A DNA stretch of 64,000 bases from Gordonia jinhuaensis (GTDB lineage Bacteria; Actinomycetota; Actinomycetes; Mycobacteriales; Mycobacteriaceae), in the NCBI RefSeq assembly GCF_014639795.1, contig NZ_BMGC01000005.1:1-64000 (forward strand), read 5' to 3'. Positions 43,861 to 52,861 of this stretch are shown in pieces (position 1 is the first letter of the stretch; each line of letters begins with the position of its first letter). Under the pieces are notes generated by a model that saw nothing but the letters and a program-made list of their open reading frames with translations, was not told the origin of the DNA and ran no database searches. Position numbers and translations under genes: made by a program.

Positions 43861-45438
43861 ATGACCGACAACCGCCGGCAGACATCCGGTGACCTCGAGA
43901 CCGATTCTGATGCACGGCATTCGGGAAAACTGTGGGGGGTCGGACTGGGGCCGGGAGATTCCGAGTTGGTGACCGTGAAGGCCGCCCGGGTGCTTGCATC
44001 CGCCGAGGTGATCGCCTTTCATTCGGCGCGACACGGGCGCAGTATCGCCCTGGGTGTCGCCGAACCCTATCTGCGCTCCGACCAGATCCGTGAGCAGCTG
44101 ATCTATCCCGTCACCACCGAGGTGACCGACCATCCGCGCGGATATCGTGGGGCGCTCGACGAGTTCTACGCCGAGGCAGCCGAACGCCTAGCCGACCATC
44201 TGCGCGCAGGGCGTGACGTCGCACTGCTGGCCGAGGGTGATCCGCTGTTCTACAGCTCCTATATGCACATGCACAAACGGCTGAGCGGCGACTTCGAGAC
44301 CGAGATCATCCCCGGTGTCACATCGGTCAGCGCCGCCTCGGCGGCCGCCGGCATCCCGCTGGTGGAGGCGGAGGAGACACTGACCGTGCTGCCCGCGACG
44401 GCACCCGCCGACGAACTGGCCCACCGTATCGCCGGAGCCGACGCGGTGGCGATCATGAAGCTGGGCAGGCAGTTCGACAAGGTTCTCGGCGTCCTGCGCG
44501 CTGTCGGCGTCGCCGACCGCGCCTTCTATGTCGAACGTGCGTCGACCGATCGGCAGGTCGTGCGTGCACTCGAGGAAGTCGATCCGCATTCGGTGCCCTA
44601 CTTCTCGATGATCGTCATCCCCGGCGACATGAACAACCCGGCCGCACGCGCCGACGATGTACGAACCGCTGTGGGCGACGGTGATCGCTCTCCCCTCGGC
44701 GAGGTCGTGGTGGTGGGGCTGGGTCCCGGCGCCGACCGCTGGACCACCCCGGAGGTGTCGGCCGAGTTGGCCACCGCCACCGACCTCGTGGGTTACAAGA
44801 CCTACCTGTCGAGGATCACGCCTCGTGCCGGACAGCGCATACACGCCAGTGACAACCGGGTGGAGAGCGAACGTGCCTGTATGGCATTGGATCTCGCGCT
44901 CTCGGGAGCTCGGGTGGCGGTGGTGTCCTCCGGCGATCCGGGTGTGTTCGCGATGGCGACCGCCGTGATGGAGATGGCCGCCGAACCGCGATGGCGCGAT
45001 GTACCGGTGCGCGTGATGCCGGGCATCACCGCGGCCAATGCCGTGGCCGCGGCTGCGGGTGCGCCCCTCGGACACGACTATGCGGTGATCTCGTTGTCGG
45101 ACAGGCTCAAGAGCTGGGATGTCATCGTCGACCGAGTCCGGGCGGCGGTGCACGCCGACCTTGTGCTCGCGATCTACAACCCCGGGTCGGGTGAGCGCAC
45201 CTGGCAGGTCGCCGCGTTTCGGGAACTGCTCATCGACTCGGGCGCCGGTGACCGAGTGCTGGTGGTGGGCCGAGACGTCGGTGGCCCCGACGAGTCGGTC
45301 CGCATCACTACACCCCGTGAACTCGATCCGGGATGCGTCGACATGCGCACACTTCTCATCGTCGGCTCGTCGACCACCACCGTGGCCCGCCGCGACGGCG
45401 TGCCCGTCACTTACACCCCGCGCACCTACCGCCCGTGA
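43861..45438 (+). CDS. cobIJ: CobI-CobJ fusion: precorrin-2 C20- and precorrin-3B C17-methyltransferase
   Basis: 525 aa with two SAM-dependent tetrapyrrole methylase domains. The first (about 25-265) begins WGVGLGPGDSELVTVKAA and contains ALLAEGDPLFYSSYMHM, the CobI pattern. The second (about 280-525) begins VVVVGLGPGADRWTTPEV and contains VAVVSSGDPGVFAMA and LAIYNPGSGERTWQ, the CobJ pattern. The fused form matches M. tuberculosis Rv2066. ATG 43861 follows GAGGGAG and lies 4 bases after the cobH stop. Its 3' end overlaps the convergent cobK by 13 bases. Confidence 0.95.
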   Translation: MTDNRRQTSGDLETDSDARHSGKLWGVGLGPGDSELVTVKAARVLASAEVIAFHSARHGRSIALGVAEPYLRSDQIREQLIYPVTTEVTDHPRGYRGALDEFYAEAAERLADHLRAGRDVALLAEGDPLFYSSYMHMHKRLSGDFETEIIPGVTSVSAASAAAGIPLVEAEETLTVLPATAPADELAHRIAGADAVAIMKLGRQFDKVLGVLRAVGVADRAFYVERASTDRQVVRALEEVDPHSVPYFSMIVIPGDMNNPAARADDVRTAVGDGDRSPLGEVVVVGLGPGADRWTTPEVSAELATATDLVGYKTYLSRITPRAGQRIHASDNRVESERACMALDLALSGARVAVVSSGDPGVFAMATAVMEMAAEPRWRDVPVRVMPGITAANAVAAAAGAPLGHDYAVISLSDRLKSWDVIVDRVRAAVHADLVLAIYNPGSGERTWQVAAFRELLIDSGAGDRVLVVGRDVGGPDESVRITTPRELDPGCVDMRTLLIVGSSTTTVARRDGVPVTYTPRTYRP

Positions 45439-46172
45439 GCCTCGACTCCACGCAGCCAGGCCAGTGCGGCCTCCACGGTCTCGACAGTGGTCACTCCCGT
45501 CGGCAGCGGCGGACGCCTGACCATCACCACCGGTAATCCGAGTTCGGCCGCGGCATCGAGTTTCGGGCGTGTGTGGGCGCCACCGGAGTTCTTGGTGACC
45601 AGCATTTCGATGCCGTTGTCGCGCAGCAGTGTTCGTTCTGCGTCGAATTCATAGGGACCGCGATCGGTGATGAGCTGGTGGCGGGCGGGCAGCGGCGGTG
45701 CCGGTGGGTCCACGACCCTGATCAGACACCACGCCGCCAGGTGAGCGAATGCGGCGAGATCACGTCGCCCGGTGGTGATGAACACCCGGTCGACCGCGTG
45801 GTCGGCGATACGTCGGGCGGCGTCGTCGACGGTGTCGACCAGCTGCCAGTCGTCGCCGGGACCCGGTGTCCACTCGGGTCGCACGAGCGTGCACAGGGGG
45901 ATGCCGGTGACCTCTGCGGCCGCCGCGGCATGCCGGGAGATCGCTTGCGCAAACGGATGAGTCGCGTCGATGATCGCCCCCGGCCGGGCGGCCCTCAGCC
46001 AGTCGACGAGTCCGTCGACACCACCGAAACCGCCGATGCGGACCTCGCCGGCGGGCAGCGCCGGATCGCGCACCCGGCCGGCGAGCGAACTGACGGTGGG
46101 AATCGACTCGTGGGCGCACCGTTGTGCGAGCATGCGGGCCTGCGCGGTACCGCCGAGTACGAGGACGGCCAC
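45426..46172 (-). CDS. cobK: Precorrin-6A reductase CobK
   Basis: 248-aa NADPH-dependent reductase of precorrin-6A. The opening VLVLGGTAQARMLAQRC is the dinucleotide-binding loop; AIIDATHPFAQAISRHAAAAA, the RGPYEFDAE segment and the VTKNSGGAHTRPKLDAAAELG end are conserved. GTG 46172 lies one base after the cobM stop, so it is the last gene of the SDR-cobL-cobM-cobK operon. Confidence 0.95.
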   Translation of the reverse strand: MAVLVLGGTAQARMLAQRCAHESIPTVSSLAGRVRDPALPAGEVRIGGFGGVDGLVDWLRAARPGAIIDATHPFAQAISRHAAAAAEVTGIPLCTLVRPEWTPGPGDDWQLVDTVDDAARRIADHAVDRVFITTGRRDLAAFAHLAAWCLIRVVDPPAPPLPARHQLITDRGPYEFDAERTLLRDNGIEMLVTKNSGGAHTRPKLDAAAELGLPVVMVRRPPLPTGVTTVETVEAALAWLRGVEAHGR

Positions 46173-46173
46173 G

Positions 46174-46944
46174 TCAGTGCCGATCGCCGGATTCGGCGCG
46201 TAGCTTCGTCATCCGCGCCTGGGAGTACAGATAGCTGTCGGAGAACTCCCCGGCCGCCAGCACCCGGCCGACGAAGATCACTGCGGTGCGCACGATCCCG
46301 GCAGCTTGCATCTGGGCGGGCAACTGCGCGAGCGTGGTCGAGATGATCCGCTCGTCGTCACGACTGGCGAAGGCGACGACGGCCGCGGGGCAGTCCGCCC
46401 CGTAGACGGGTTCGAGATCGGCGACGATCTCGCTGACACGGTGGGCCGCCAGATGTAGCGCCAGCGTGACCCCGGTGGCGGCCAGCGATGCGAGGTCCTC
46501 GCCGGCGGGCATCGCCGTGGACAGCGTGGACACGCGGGTGATGAGCAGCGACTGTCCGACGGACGGCACGGTGAGCTCGGTGCCCAATGCGGCTGCCGCA
46601 GCGGCGAATGCGGGTACCCCCGGGACGATCTGATAGTCGATGCCCAGCCTGCTCAGCTCCCGGATCTGCTCGGCGACAGCCGAATACAGTGACGGATCGC
46701 CGGAATGCAGACGTGCGACGTCGTCGCCGCGCGCCTGGGCGTCGCGCATGTGGGCGATGATCTGCGCGAGCGGCATGCGTGCGGTGTCGATGAGGACCGC
46801 ATCGGTCGGACACCGGGAGAGCATCGCCTCGGGGACGAGCGATCCGGCGTACAGGCATGTGCGACACCGCGACAGCAGGTCGGCACCGCGCAGCGTGATC
46901 AGATCGGGTGCACCCGGGCCCGCGCCGATGAAGTAGACCGTCAC
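46174..46944 (-). CDS. cobM: Precorrin-4 C11-methyltransferase CobM
   Basis: 256-aa SAM-dependent methylase. VYFIGAGPGAPDLITLRGADLL is the glycine-rich start, ARLHSGDPSLYSAVAEQI the SAM loop, and IDYQIVPGVPAFAAAAAALG the third conserved region. This set, with LITRVSTLSTAMPAGEDL, is typical of CobM. GTG 46944 overlaps the cobL stop by 4 bases (46941-46944), giving translational coupling. Confidence 0.95.
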   Translation of the reverse strand: MTVYFIGAGPGAPDLITLRGADLLSRCRTCLYAGSLVPEAMLSRCPTDAVLIDTARMPLAQIIAHMRDAQARGDDVARLHSGDPSLYSAVAEQIRELSRLGIDYQIVPGVPAFAAAAAALGTELTVPSVGQSLLITRVSTLSTAMPAGEDLASLAATGVTLALHLAAHRVSEIVADLEPVYGADCPAAVVAFASRDDERIISTTLAQLPAQMQAAGIVRTAVIFVGRVLAAGEFSDSYLYSQARMTKLRAESGDRH

Positions 46945-48155
46945 GCGGGCTCACCCGGTTTGGTGGCCACCCATTGGACGATCGGCCGGTTCGGTCGCCA
47001 GCCGCGCATCGCCCCCAGGGGTGCGAGCTCGGAGGTCTCCAGCCGCAGCAGCGAGCCGCCGACCCGGTGCTGCCAGTCGACGAGAACCGACTCCGACTCC
47101 ACCGTCACCGCGTTCGCGACGCAGATGCCACCGGGCAGCAGCGCCGCCCAGCAGGCGGCGACGACCCCGGCGTCGGACAACCCGCCGCCGATGAACACCG
47201 TGTCGGGATCGGGTGCGGTCTCCAGCGCCTCGGGTGCGGTCGCAGCGACTGTCAGTCGGGAGCCGACACCGTGGCGGCGGGCGTTGCCGGCGATGACGTC
47301 TCGACGATTCGGATCGGACTCGAAAACGATCGCGCGCCCGCCCGGCGCCAGCTGAAGCCATTCGATGGCGATGCTGCCCGATCCCCCACCGACATCCCAC
47401 AGCAACTGACGGGGAGCCGGACGCAGCATGCTGACGGTGAGAGCGCGGATCGGCTTCTTGGTGAGTTGACCGTCGTTGACGTACTCGTCGTCGTCACGGC
47501 CCGGGGCAGTGCTGCGGGCGGGGCCGACACAGCTGACCGAGATGACCGACAGCGCCGGTGTGGTGGCCACCCCCCAGTCCCGGGCGAGGATGGCGTCGGT
47601 GAGCTGTTCGTCGTCGGCGCCGAGGTCGCTGAGGACCCGCATCGGCGACCAGCCGAACCCCAGTGCGGTGAGGGTCTGGGCCACGTCGCCGGCGGAGTCG
47701 CCGTCGCGGGCGAGGATCAACAGCTCGACACCGTCGCTGCAGACACCCGCGAGTGCCTCCGCGGGGCCAGTCACCAGGCTGACGACGCGGGCGGACGACA
47801 GATCCACTCCGAGGCGCGCCGCGGCCAACGACACCGACGAGACATGTGGGATGACCGTGACGTTCTCGGGGCCCGCCGCAGCGGCGATCCGGGCACCCAC
47901 GCCGTGGAACATCGGGTCGCCGCTGGCCAGCACATGGGTGCGGCCGACGGGAGGATCGGCGAGCAATCGGCGCAGGTGTTCGCTCATCGGTGATCGCCAC
48001 GCGACGAGGTCGGCGTCGGTTCCGGTGAGTCCGGACAGCTGGCGGGCCGATCCGTAGATCGTTGTCGCCGAGGCCAACTCGGCTCTGACAGCATCGGTGA
48101 GGCCGGCCGTTCCGTCGGCCCCGATGCCGACGACGACGAATCGATGGTCGCTCAT
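46941..48155 (-). CDS. cobL: Precorrin-6Y C5,15-methyltransferase (decarboxylating) CobL
   Basis: 404 aa, bifunctional. The N-terminal CobE/CbiE-like methylase (residues 1-200: [33 protein letters not shown]) adds the C5 methyl; the C-terminal CbiT-like domain (from about 240: [50 protein letters not shown]) methylates C15 and decarboxylates. ATG 48155 overlaps the SDR stop by 4 bases; the longer frame is rejected. Confidence 0.95.
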   Translation of the reverse strand: MSDHRFVVVGIGADGTAGLTDAVRAELASATTIYGSARQLSGLTGTDADLVAWRSPMSEHLRRLLADPPVGRTHVLASGDPMFHGVGARIAAAAGPENVTVIPHVSSVSLAAARLGVDLSSARVVSLVTGPAEALAGVCSDGVELLILARDGDSAGDVAQTLTALGFGWSPMRVLSDLGADDEQLTDAILARDWGVATTPALSVISVSCVGPARSTAPGRDDDEYVNDGQLTKKPIRALTVSMLRPAPRQLLWDVGGGSGSIAIEWLQLAPGGRAIVFESDPNRRDVIAGNARRHGVGSRLTVAATAPEALETAPDPDTVFIGGGLSDAGVVAACWAALLPGGICVANAVTVESESVLVDWQHRVGGSLLRLETSELAPLGAMRGWRPNRPIVQWVATKPGEPA

Positions 48156-48925
48156 CGGGGCAGACGCCGCCACAACGACTGCGGGACCATCCGCATGACC
48201 GCGAACACCGGTCGCAGCACGCCCGGAATCCACACGATGTGCTTGCCGCGGTGCAACGCCGAGACCACCGCATCGGCCACCTGCGGAGCAGTTCTCGACA
48301 GCGGGGCCGGTCGGGTGCCCGAGGCCATCAGATCGGCGGTCATATGCCCGACCACGAACCCGGGGCGCGCGAGGAGCAGGTGAACACCGCTGCCGTACAG
48401 GGCGTCCGAGAGGCCGGTCGAGAAGCCGTCGAGTCCCGCCTTGGTGGATCCGTAGACGTAGTTGCCGCGTCGGACGCGTACTCCGGCCACCGAGGAGAAC
48501 ACGATGATGGCGCCGCTCGCCTGCTCCCGCAGGCAGTTGGCCAGGGTGGTCAGGACACTGACCTGACCGACGTAGTCGGTCTGCACGATCTGCAGCGCGT
48601 GGTGCGCGTCGCGTTCGGCGCGCTTCTGGCCCCCGAGGATGCCGAAGGCGAGGATCGCGACCCCGATCGGGCCGTGCTCACGCGCGATCGACGTGACCAG
48701 ATCGGGGTGGGTGGCGGTGTCGTCGGCGTCGAACTCGATCGTCGCGACCGACGTGGCGCCGGCATCGAGCAGTTGCCGACGCTGCGCGTCGAGGTTGTCG
48801 GCGTGCCGGGCCGCGAGCACCACGGGTTTGCCCGAAACCAGTCGGACGGCGACCTCCAGCCCGATCTCGCTGCGGCCGCCGAAAACGACGATCGATCCCT
48901 CGGTGTCTGGTCGTGCGCCCGGCAT
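48152..48925 (-). CDS. Short-chain dehydrogenase, DprE2-like branch, in the cob operon
   Basis: 257 aa. The cofactor loop [18 protein letters not shown] is unusual for a classical SDR (GGxSEIG) and is shared with the DprE2 group that reduces decaprenylphosphoryl keto-sugars. The active-site Ser ([15 protein letters not shown]) and Tyr/Lys ([12 protein letters not shown]) are present, and a C-terminal [21 protein letters not shown] segment may touch the membrane. M. tuberculosis Rv2073c sits in the same position before cobL. Its link to cobalamin is unknown; it may simply share the transcript. GATACT lies 7 bases before ATG 48925. Confidence 0.85.
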   Translation of the reverse strand: MPGARPDTEGSIVVFGGRSEIGLEVAVRLVSGKPVVLAARHADNLDAQRRQLLDAGATSVATIEFDADDTATHPDLVTSIAREHGPIGVAILAFGILGGQKRAERDAHHALQIVQTDYVGQVSVLTTLANCLREQASGAIIVFSSVAGVRVRRGNYVYGSTKAGLDGFSTGLSDALYGSGVHLLLARPGFVVGHMTADLMASGTRPAPLSRTAPQVADAVVSALHRGKHIVWIPGVLRPVFAVMRMVPQSLWRRLPR

Positions 48926-48932
48926 GGCGACC

Positions 48933-48955
48933 AGTATCCCACCCGCGCCTACGCT
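48933..48955. promoter_or_regulatory. Divergent leaderless promoters, SDR-cobLMK and biliverdin-reductase-like gene
   Basis: On the minus strand GATACT (48938-48933) ends 7 bases before ATG 48925. On the plus strand TACGCT (48950-48955) ends 6 bases before ATG 48962. The starts are only 36 bases apart, so the -35 regions overlap the opposite -10s and the two promoters may compete. Confidence 0.5.
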
Positions 48956-48961
48956 GGTCTG

Positions 48962-49366
48962 ATGCCACGCCGCCCCGCCGCACTGACCGCCCGCTGCCTG
49001 GACTTTCTCACCGAGCGCCACCTCGCGACGCTGGCGACGACGCGCGCCGACGGCACGGTGCACGTGGTGGCCGTGGGCTTCACCTACGACGCGGCGACGG
49101 CGACCGCGCGGGTGATCACCGCCGACGGCTCGCAGAAGGTCCGCAACGCCGAGCGGGGCGGATACGCCGCGCTGACCCAGATCGACGGGCCGCGATGGCT
49201 GACGCTGGAGGGCGTGGCCATCGTGCGCCGGACGCCGGCGGCGGTGCGCGACGCCGAGCGACGCTATGCCGTGCGCTACCGCATCCCCCGACCGAATCCG
49301 GCGCGCGTGGTCATCGAGGTGCAGGTGTCACGGGTGCTGGGTTCGCGCTCCCTGTTCGAGGAGTGA
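48962..49366 (+). CDS. F420-dependent biliverdin reductase-like split-barrel protein
   Basis: 134 aa, split beta-barrel of the PNPOx-like/FDOR-B group. [44 protein letters not shown] and [12 protein letters not shown] are the usual strands. The position next to cobL-M-K and the DprE2-like SDR equals Rv2074, known as an F420H2-dependent biliverdin reductase, which fits a role in tetrapyrrole metabolism. Function is transferred by synteny and fold. A 15-bp duplication spans the stop codon. Confidence 0.82.
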   Translation: MPRRPAALTARCLDFLTERHLATLATTRADGTVHVVAVGFTYDAATATARVITADGSQKVRNAERGGYAALTQIDGPRWLTLEGVAIVRRTPAAVRDAERRYAVRYRIPRPNPARVVIEVQVSRVLGSRSLFEE

Positions 49367-49380
49367 CTGTTCGAGGAGTG
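49352..49380. repeat. 15-bp duplication spanning a stop codon
   Basis: CTGTTCGAGGAGTGA (49352-49366) contains the last codons and stop of the biliverdin-reductase-like gene. CTGTTCGAGGAGTG repeats at 49367-49380, and CTGTTCCGGG follows at 49384. Confidence 0.9.
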
Positions 49381-49437
49381 TGACTGTTCCGGGAAAGAGC
49401 GGCGACGACCGATGCGTTCGCCCGACGGCTGCGCCGC

Positions 49438-50553
49438 TCAGACCGAACGCAGTTCGTGGGGTTGGGTGTTCATCGGCTCGCCGCCGTCGGCGGTCACCAC
49501 GACGATGTCCTCGATGCGTGCACCCCAGCTGCCCGGAAAGTAGATGCCCGGTTCCACGCTGAACGCCATCCCCTCGCGCAGGACCTGATCGGAGCCGCCG
49601 ACGATGTAGGGCTCCTCGTGAACAGACAGACCGATGCCGTGGCCGGTGCGGTGGATGAAGTAGTCGCCGTAGCCGGCTTCGGTGATGACCGAGCGTGCGG
49701 CCGCGTCGATCTCACCGGCGGTCGCACCGGGACGGATGGCATCCACGGCGGCCTGCTGGGCCCGCTGCAGCACCGCGTAGACATCGGTCACCTCCGAGGG
49801 CGCGGAACCCACCACATAGGTGCGGGTGCTGTCGGAGTTGTAGCCCGGCTCCACGGGTCCGCCGATGTCGACCACCACCACGTCGCCCTCGTCGATCACC
49901 CGGTCACTGACCTCGTGATGCGGATCGGCGCCGTTGGGACCGGAGCCGACGATGATGAAATCGGCGACGGTGTGGCCCTCGGCGACGATCGCGGCGTCGA
50001 TGTCGGCGGCCACCTCGCGTTCGGTCCGGCCCGCCTTCAGCCAGTCGCCGACCCGGGCGTGCACACGATCGATCGCCGCACCGGCGCGCCGCAGGGCCTC
50101 GATCTCGTCGGCGTCCTTGACCATCCGCATCTCGCGCAGGACCACCGTTGCCAGCTCGGGCGGGACGCCGATCCGGTGGGTGAACGGCACCGAGTGCAAG
50201 GCCGGCATCGCGTCGACCACGGCGAAGCGGTTGATGGTTCCGAGCCCGTCGAGTGCCAGCGCATACGGGTCGTCTCCGTCGACCCAGTCGATCATGTCGA
50301 CTCCCAGATCACCGAGCGCCGAGGACCGCAGCGCGGCCAACTCCATCTTCGGCACCACCACCCGCGGGCGGCCCTGGGCCGGGATCACCAGCACGGTCAG
50401 TCGCTCGAAGGTCTCGGCCCGAGAACCGGTGAGATAGCGGAAGTCCGGGCCGGTGGTGACGAACAGCGCGTCGAGGCCGGCCTGTCCGGCGAGATCGGCC
50501 GCCCGCGCGAGCCGGGAACCGTACACAACAGAATCGAATCGCCCCTCACTCAT
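49438..50553 (-). CDS. pepE: M24 Xaa-Pro dipeptidase PepE/PepQ
   Basis: 371-aa cytosolic metallopeptidase that cleaves Xaa-Pro dipeptides. The creatinase-like N-domain (to about residue 135) precedes the pita-bread catalytic domain with the five dimetal ligands: VVVDIGGP (Asp), YNSDSTRTY (Asp), HRTGHGIGLSVHEEP (His), MAFSVEPGIYFPG (Glu) and GARIEDIVVV (Glu). M. tuberculosis Rv2089c stands in the same place. ATG 50553 lies 7 bases after TAGGGT; the longer frame would run into the exonuclease gene and is rejected. Confidence 0.93.
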   Translation of the reverse strand: MSEGRFDSVVYGSRLARAADLAGQAGLDALFVTTGPDFRYLTGSRAETFERLTVLVIPAQGRPRVVVPKMELAALRSSALGDLGVDMIDWVDGDDPYALALDGLGTINRFAVVDAMPALHSVPFTHRIGVPPELATVVLREMRMVKDADEIEALRRAGAAIDRVHARVGDWLKAGRTEREVAADIDAAIVAEGHTVADFIIVGSGPNGADPHHEVSDRVIDEGDVVVVDIGGPVEPGYNSDSTRTYVVGSAPSEVTDVYAVLQRAQQAAVDAIRPGATAGEIDAAARSVITEAGYGDYFIHRTGHGIGLSVHEEPYIVGGSDQVLREGMAFSVEPGIYFPGSWGARIEDIVVVTADGGEPMNTQPHELRSV

Positions 50554-50560
50554 GGACCCA

Positions 50561-50566
50561 ACCCTA
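50561..50566 (-). promoter_or_regulatory. -10 hexamer for leaderless pepE mRNA
   Basis: TAGGGT on the minus strand, 7 bases before ATG 50553. Confidence 0.55.
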
Positions 50567-50722
50567 CGACCCGATCGTTCGGTCGGGGCGTCGAGGCCGA
50601 TCGCATGCGGTGGGATCGCGCAGGTGACCTCGCACAGGTGACCTCGTGCAGTGCGATCGCGCACCGGGGTCGAACGCCCGGTGTCGGCGTGTGTCGAACG
50701 GCGTGTCTGGCAAGCTCGCCTC

Positions 50723-51679
50723 ATGACCGCCGCGCATGCGAATGAGGGACCGTTGTTGCTCCTGGACGGAGCGGGCCTGTGGTTCCGCGCATTCCATGCC
50801 CTTCCGGAGAAGATGACCGCCCCCGACGGGCGACCGGTGAACGCGGTGCGCGGCTTCATCGACATGGTCGCCGCCCTCATCGAACGTGAACGACCCGCTC
50901 GGCTGGTGGTGTGTCTGGACAACGACTGGCGGCCGGCGTTCCGCACCGAGCTGATCCCCTCCTACAAGGCGCACCGAGTGGCCGCCGACGACCGGTCGGG
51001 AACCGTCGAGGAGGTCCCCGACACGTTGTCGCCGCAGGTCGAGCTGATCATCTCGTTGCTCGACGCGATCGGGCTGACCAGCGCGGGGGCCGACGGGTTC
51101 GAGGCCGACGACGTGATCGGGACGCTTGCCTTCGAGGAACACGAGCGTCCGGTGGTGGTGGTCAGCGGCGACCGCGACCTGTTGCAGGTGGTTGCCGACG
51201 ACCCGGTGCCCGTCCGGGTGCTCTATGTGGGCCGCGGACTGGCGAAGGCGAAACTCTACGGTCCCGACGAGGTGGCCGAGGACTACGGCGTCCCGCGACA
51301 GCGCGCGGGATCGGCATATGCAGAGATGGCGATCCTGCGCGGTGACCCGTCCGACGGGTTGCCGGGGGTCAGCGGCATCGGCGAGAAGACCGCGGCGCGA
51401 CTGCTCACCGAGTTCGGTGACCTGGACACGATCGAGAGCGCCGCGCGCCGAGCAGATCCGCAGATGACCACCCGGGTGGCGTCGGCGATCACCGGATCCG
51501 CCGACTATCTGGCCGCCGCCCGGGACGTGGTGTTCGTGCGCACCGACACCGACCCGGTCAGCTCCGGCGACGGCAGTCTGCCGTCAAGCGCGGCCGATCC
51601 GGGCACACTCGAGACACTCATGACCGAATTGGGTGTCGGATCGTCGGTCGGGAGACTCACCCGAGCTCTCGGCTGGTGA
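50723..51679 (+). CDS. 5'-3' exonuclease (PolA N-domain/FEN-like)
   Basis: 318-aa flap-type nuclease like the N-terminal domain of DNA polymerase [19 protein letters not shown] carries the first Asp, [24 protein letters not shown] the arch region, [10 protein letters not shown] and [12 protein letters not shown] the metal-binding Asp cluster, and [22 protein letters not shown] the helix-hairpin-helix that grips DNA. Rv2090 is the syntenic equivalent. ATG 50723 starts right before the fold. It should process flaps in repair or Okazaki fragments beside PolA. Confidence 0.93.
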   Translation: MTAAHANEGPLLLLDGAGLWFRAFHALPEKMTAPDGRPVNAVRGFIDMVAALIERERPARLVVCLDNDWRPAFRTELIPSYKAHRVAADDRSGTVEEVPDTLSPQVELIISLLDAIGLTSAGADGFEADDVIGTLAFEEHERPVVVVSGDRDLLQVVADDPVPVRVLYVGRGLAKAKLYGPDEVAEDYGVPRQRAGSAYAEMAILRGDPSDGLPGVSGIGEKTAARLLTEFGDLDTIESAARRADPQMTTRVASAITGSADYLAAARDVVFVRTDTDPVSSGDGSLPSSAADPGTLETLMTELGVGSSVGRLTRALGW

Positions 51680-51690
51680 GGCTGCGCTTA

Positions 51691-51720
51691 ATCGAACACG
51701 CTCGGATCGAACACGGTCGG
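51691..51720. repeat. 15-bp duplication after the exonuclease gene
   Basis: ATCGAACACGCTCGG (51691) and ATCGAACACGGTCGG (51706), one base different, 11 bases past the stop codon. Confidence 0.9.
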
Positions 51721-51734
51721 TGAAGTCGTGTTCG
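51708..51734. terminator. Terminator-like hairpin between convergent genes
   Basis: CGAACACG (51708-51715) pairs perfectly with CGTGTTCG (51727-51734) around an 11-base loop, in the 62-bp gap between the exonuclease and DUF4333 genes. The left arm comes from the 15-bp repeat. Confidence 0.5.
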
Positions 51735-51741
51735 GGAAGGC

Positions 51742-52704
51742 CTACTTGGGTGTGGGCTCGCCGACCTCGTAGCGGCCGTCGTCGCTGACCACCCGGATCG
51801 GTACCGACACCTGGGTACCGTCGATGACCGCGCTGCAACTGAATGTGGTGCCCGACTTCACTTTCTGCCCCGAGGGGCAGGAGACGGCCGTGACGTTGTC
51901 GACCTGATAGGACGACGTGAGGATGTCGGACACCCCCCGCTGAACCGCCGTGTTGTCGAGTGTCTTCGTCACTGCGAATCCGGGCACCACGAACGCGGTC
52001 ACGAGCAGTACGACGAGTACGACGACGAGGACGCCGCCGCCGATCAGCAGGTTGCGCCGGCGCGTCCCGCCGGAGCCCTGTGCGGTGCTCTGGGGAGACG
52101 TGCCGTCGGGGTACTGAGCGGGTTGGCCGGGGTACTGAGTGGATTGGCCGGGGTGGTGCGGCTGTCCGTATGCGGGTTGCTGATCGTAGGACTGCTGACC
52201 GTAACCGGACTGGTCACCGTAGGTCGGATAACCCGGCTGGCCGGGTTGTCCCTGCGGTGTGTAGGCGGGTTGCCCGTAGGACTGTTGCGGGTATCCCGAC
52301 TGCTGCCCGTAGGACTGCTGCCCGTAGGACTGCTGGTTGTAGGACTGTTCGCCGTAGGACTGTTGTGAGTATCCCGACTGTCCGTATCCCTCGGGTTGTC
52401 CCTGCTGACCGTACGGTTGTTGCCCGTACTCCTGCGGCTGTTGCGGGTCCCCCGGCTGCCCGTAGGGTTGCTGGCCGTAGGACTGTTGCGGGTACCCCGA
52501 CTGCCCGTACCCCTGTTGCCCGTAGGGCTGTTGCGCGTAACCCTGCTGCGGGTACCCCTGCTGTTCATACCCCGGGGCGGGATACTGCTGTCCCTGCTGC
52601 GGATAGCCGCCGGGCTGTTGTCCCTGGTGGCCGCGCGCCGGGTCTCCGCCGTCCTGTTGACGATCGTCCCCGCCGGAGGAGGGCGGATTCTGCGGAGTGT
52701 TCAT
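51742..52704 (-). CDS. Gln/Tyr/Gly/Pro-rich membrane protein with DUF4333 domain
   Basis: 320 aa. Residues about 1-205 are low-complexity: more than twenty repeats around QQSYGQ, QQPYGQ and GYPQQ, with few charges. A single hydrophobic helix ([20 protein letters not shown], about 222-241) anchors it. The last 75 residues form a DUF4333-type domain with a cysteine pair ([20 protein letters not shown]). The tail of about 205 residues is predicted cytoplasmic and the DUF4333 domain outside. Rv2091c is a shorter relative in the same place. The role is unknown; the prion-like composition suggests self-association. Confidence 0.85.
   Translation of the reverse strand: MNTPQNPPSSGGDDRQQDGGDPARGHQGQQPGGYPQQGQQYPAPGYEQQGYPQQGYAQQPYGQQGYGQSGYPQQSYGQQPYGQPGDPQQPQEYGQQPYGQQGQPEGYGQSGYSQQSYGEQSYNQQSYGQQSYGQQSGYPQQSYGQPAYTPQGQPGQPGYPTYGDQSGYGQQSYDQQPAYGQPHHPGQSTQYPGQPAQYPDGTSPQSTAQGSGGTRRRNLLIGGGVLVVVLVVLLVTAFVVPGFAVTKTLDNTAVQRGVSDILTSSYQVDNVTAVSCPSGQKVKSGTTFSCSAVIDGTQVSVPIRVVSDDGRYEVGEPTPK
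52303..52362. repeat. 15-bp tandem repeat core of the QSYGQ region
   Basis: CTGCCCGTAGGACTG starts at 52303 and 52318, and variants at 52333 and 52348. This is the most regular part of a degenerate array running over about 52140-52570 that encodes the Gln/Tyr/Gly tail. Confidence 0.85.
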
Positions 52705-52861
52705 CGAGTCCCTTCGTCAACAGCGCCCTCGTCAGTGGCACCTCGTCACCGAGTCTGCGTCAGCGTGGCCGAGCGAGCCTCACTGCGTTCGCGGTGCCCC
52801 GAATCTACCGCACCGGTCACCCGTCGAAGAGGATCTGTCGGTCGCAGCGCCGACGTCGGGT

